Shown here piece by piece: positions 63,767-64,000 of a stretch of DNA of 64,000 nucleotides (the stretch's first letter is position 1; each line of letters starts with the position of its first letter). The notes beneath the pieces are model-generated. The model was not told where the DNA came from, did not search any database, and worked only from the letters and a program-made list of their open reading frames with translations. The DNA comes from Pseudobacteriovorax sp. (GTDB lineage: Bacteria; Bdellovibrionota_B; Oligoflexia; Oligoflexales; Oligoflexaceae), in assembly GCA_013215145.1 (NCBI GenBank), contig JABSRP010000026.1:62001-126000 (forward strand). The letters are read 5' to 3'. A program made the position numbers and the translations under genes.

Positions 63767-64000
63767 GCTGCCTCCAGTCTCTCGCGAGATCGGAAGAATC
63801 AGACTTAAAGTTTACATAAATAACCAAAAAAAGTTGTGCGTAAACAAGCCCTTAATTTTATTACTTTTTGGGAATAATTTGGTGGTAAATAGGCCATCTG
63901 GCGAATAATTTCGTCATCTTTATCACAGCTTGATTTGCCGTGACACCTTTATACAATTTAATGCCACTGCTGGTCATATTTGAAAAGGCGTGCCGGTAGA

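Noticed and set aside
1..64000. tRNA, rRNA, CRISPR array, IS element or prophage
   Set aside because: Intergenic gaps were scanned by eye; none holds tRNA-like arms, spaced direct repeats, transposase genes or phage genes.

Overview
This is a 64 kb chromosomal window from a Gram-negative bacterium. It has moderate GC, is tightly packed with short operons on both strands, and shows no phage, insertion sequence, CRISPR array, rRNA or tRNA. Outer-membrane barrels, lipoproteins, a class A penicillin-binding protein, an IHF/HU-type protein, many conserved hypotheticals of the delta-proteobacterial/Bdellovibrionota kind and a lysine-rich histone-H1-like protein suggest the Bdellovibrionota (Oligoflexia) or a neighbouring group. 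That placement is an inference from gene content, not a phylogeny.

Layout. 1-6.1 kb: a DEDDh exonuclease, then an acyl-CoA carboxylase operon (methylcrotonyl-CoA carboxylase-type beta subunit, AtuA-like protein, biotin-carrying alpha subunit) closed by a terminator. 6.2-11.4 kb: a three-gene envelope operon (duplicated-module lipoprotein, metzincin-like lipoprotein protease, C-terminal-Phe barrel), joined by overlaps. 11.5-18.5 kb: a winged-helix-like protein; a siroheme-reductase-like half-domain fused to a huge Asp/Glu tract; an XRE regulator with a degenerate ImmA/IrrE domain; and a FecR-TPR-barrel protein. 18.6-23.4 kb: rsmD-coaD, speA, a STAS-like/zinc-ribbon protein and a PAS-GGDEF diguanylate cyclase. 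23.4-30.2 kb: a DUF6178-like pair, an M16 peptidase, an unknown membrane protein, and hemL coupled to a possible MqnA-like protein. 30.4-37.4 kb: a 1200-residue class A PBP, an HtrA protease and transketolase. 37.6-41.8 kb: fatty-acid beta-oxidation (FadN-type bifunctional enzyme plus thiolase) and a single-domain response regulator. 41.8-45 kb: the histone-H1-like gene and a large unknown coiled-coil protein. 45.2-50.8 kb: pyrD, an HD phosphohydrolase, an FmdB zinc ribbon, an IHF/HU protein, and aroA-cmk. 50.8-57.6 kb: an HTH/coiled-coil protein, secreted unknowns, hemD, an MlaF-like ATPase without its permease, a HAD hydrolase and a MATE exporter. 57.7-62.2 kb: a phosphatase-like lipoprotein and a Gld-type ABC system (degenerate ATPase, permease, GldG-like protein). 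62.2-64 kb: a YqgE/AlgH protein and an outer-membrane barrel.

How it fits together. Much of the window is core metabolism: branched-chain/terpenoid acyl-CoA carboxylation, beta-oxidation, polyamine, tetrapyrrole, pyrimidine and aromatic synthesis. Between these genes lie lineage-specific envelope and regulatory genes. The best candidates for undescribed biology are the redox-like half-domain with an acidic tail, the lipoprotein/metalloprotease/barrel operon, the FecR-TPR-barrel fusion, the PBP with an enlarged transpeptidase domain, and the Gld-type ABC system whose ATPase lacks its usual catalytic motifs.
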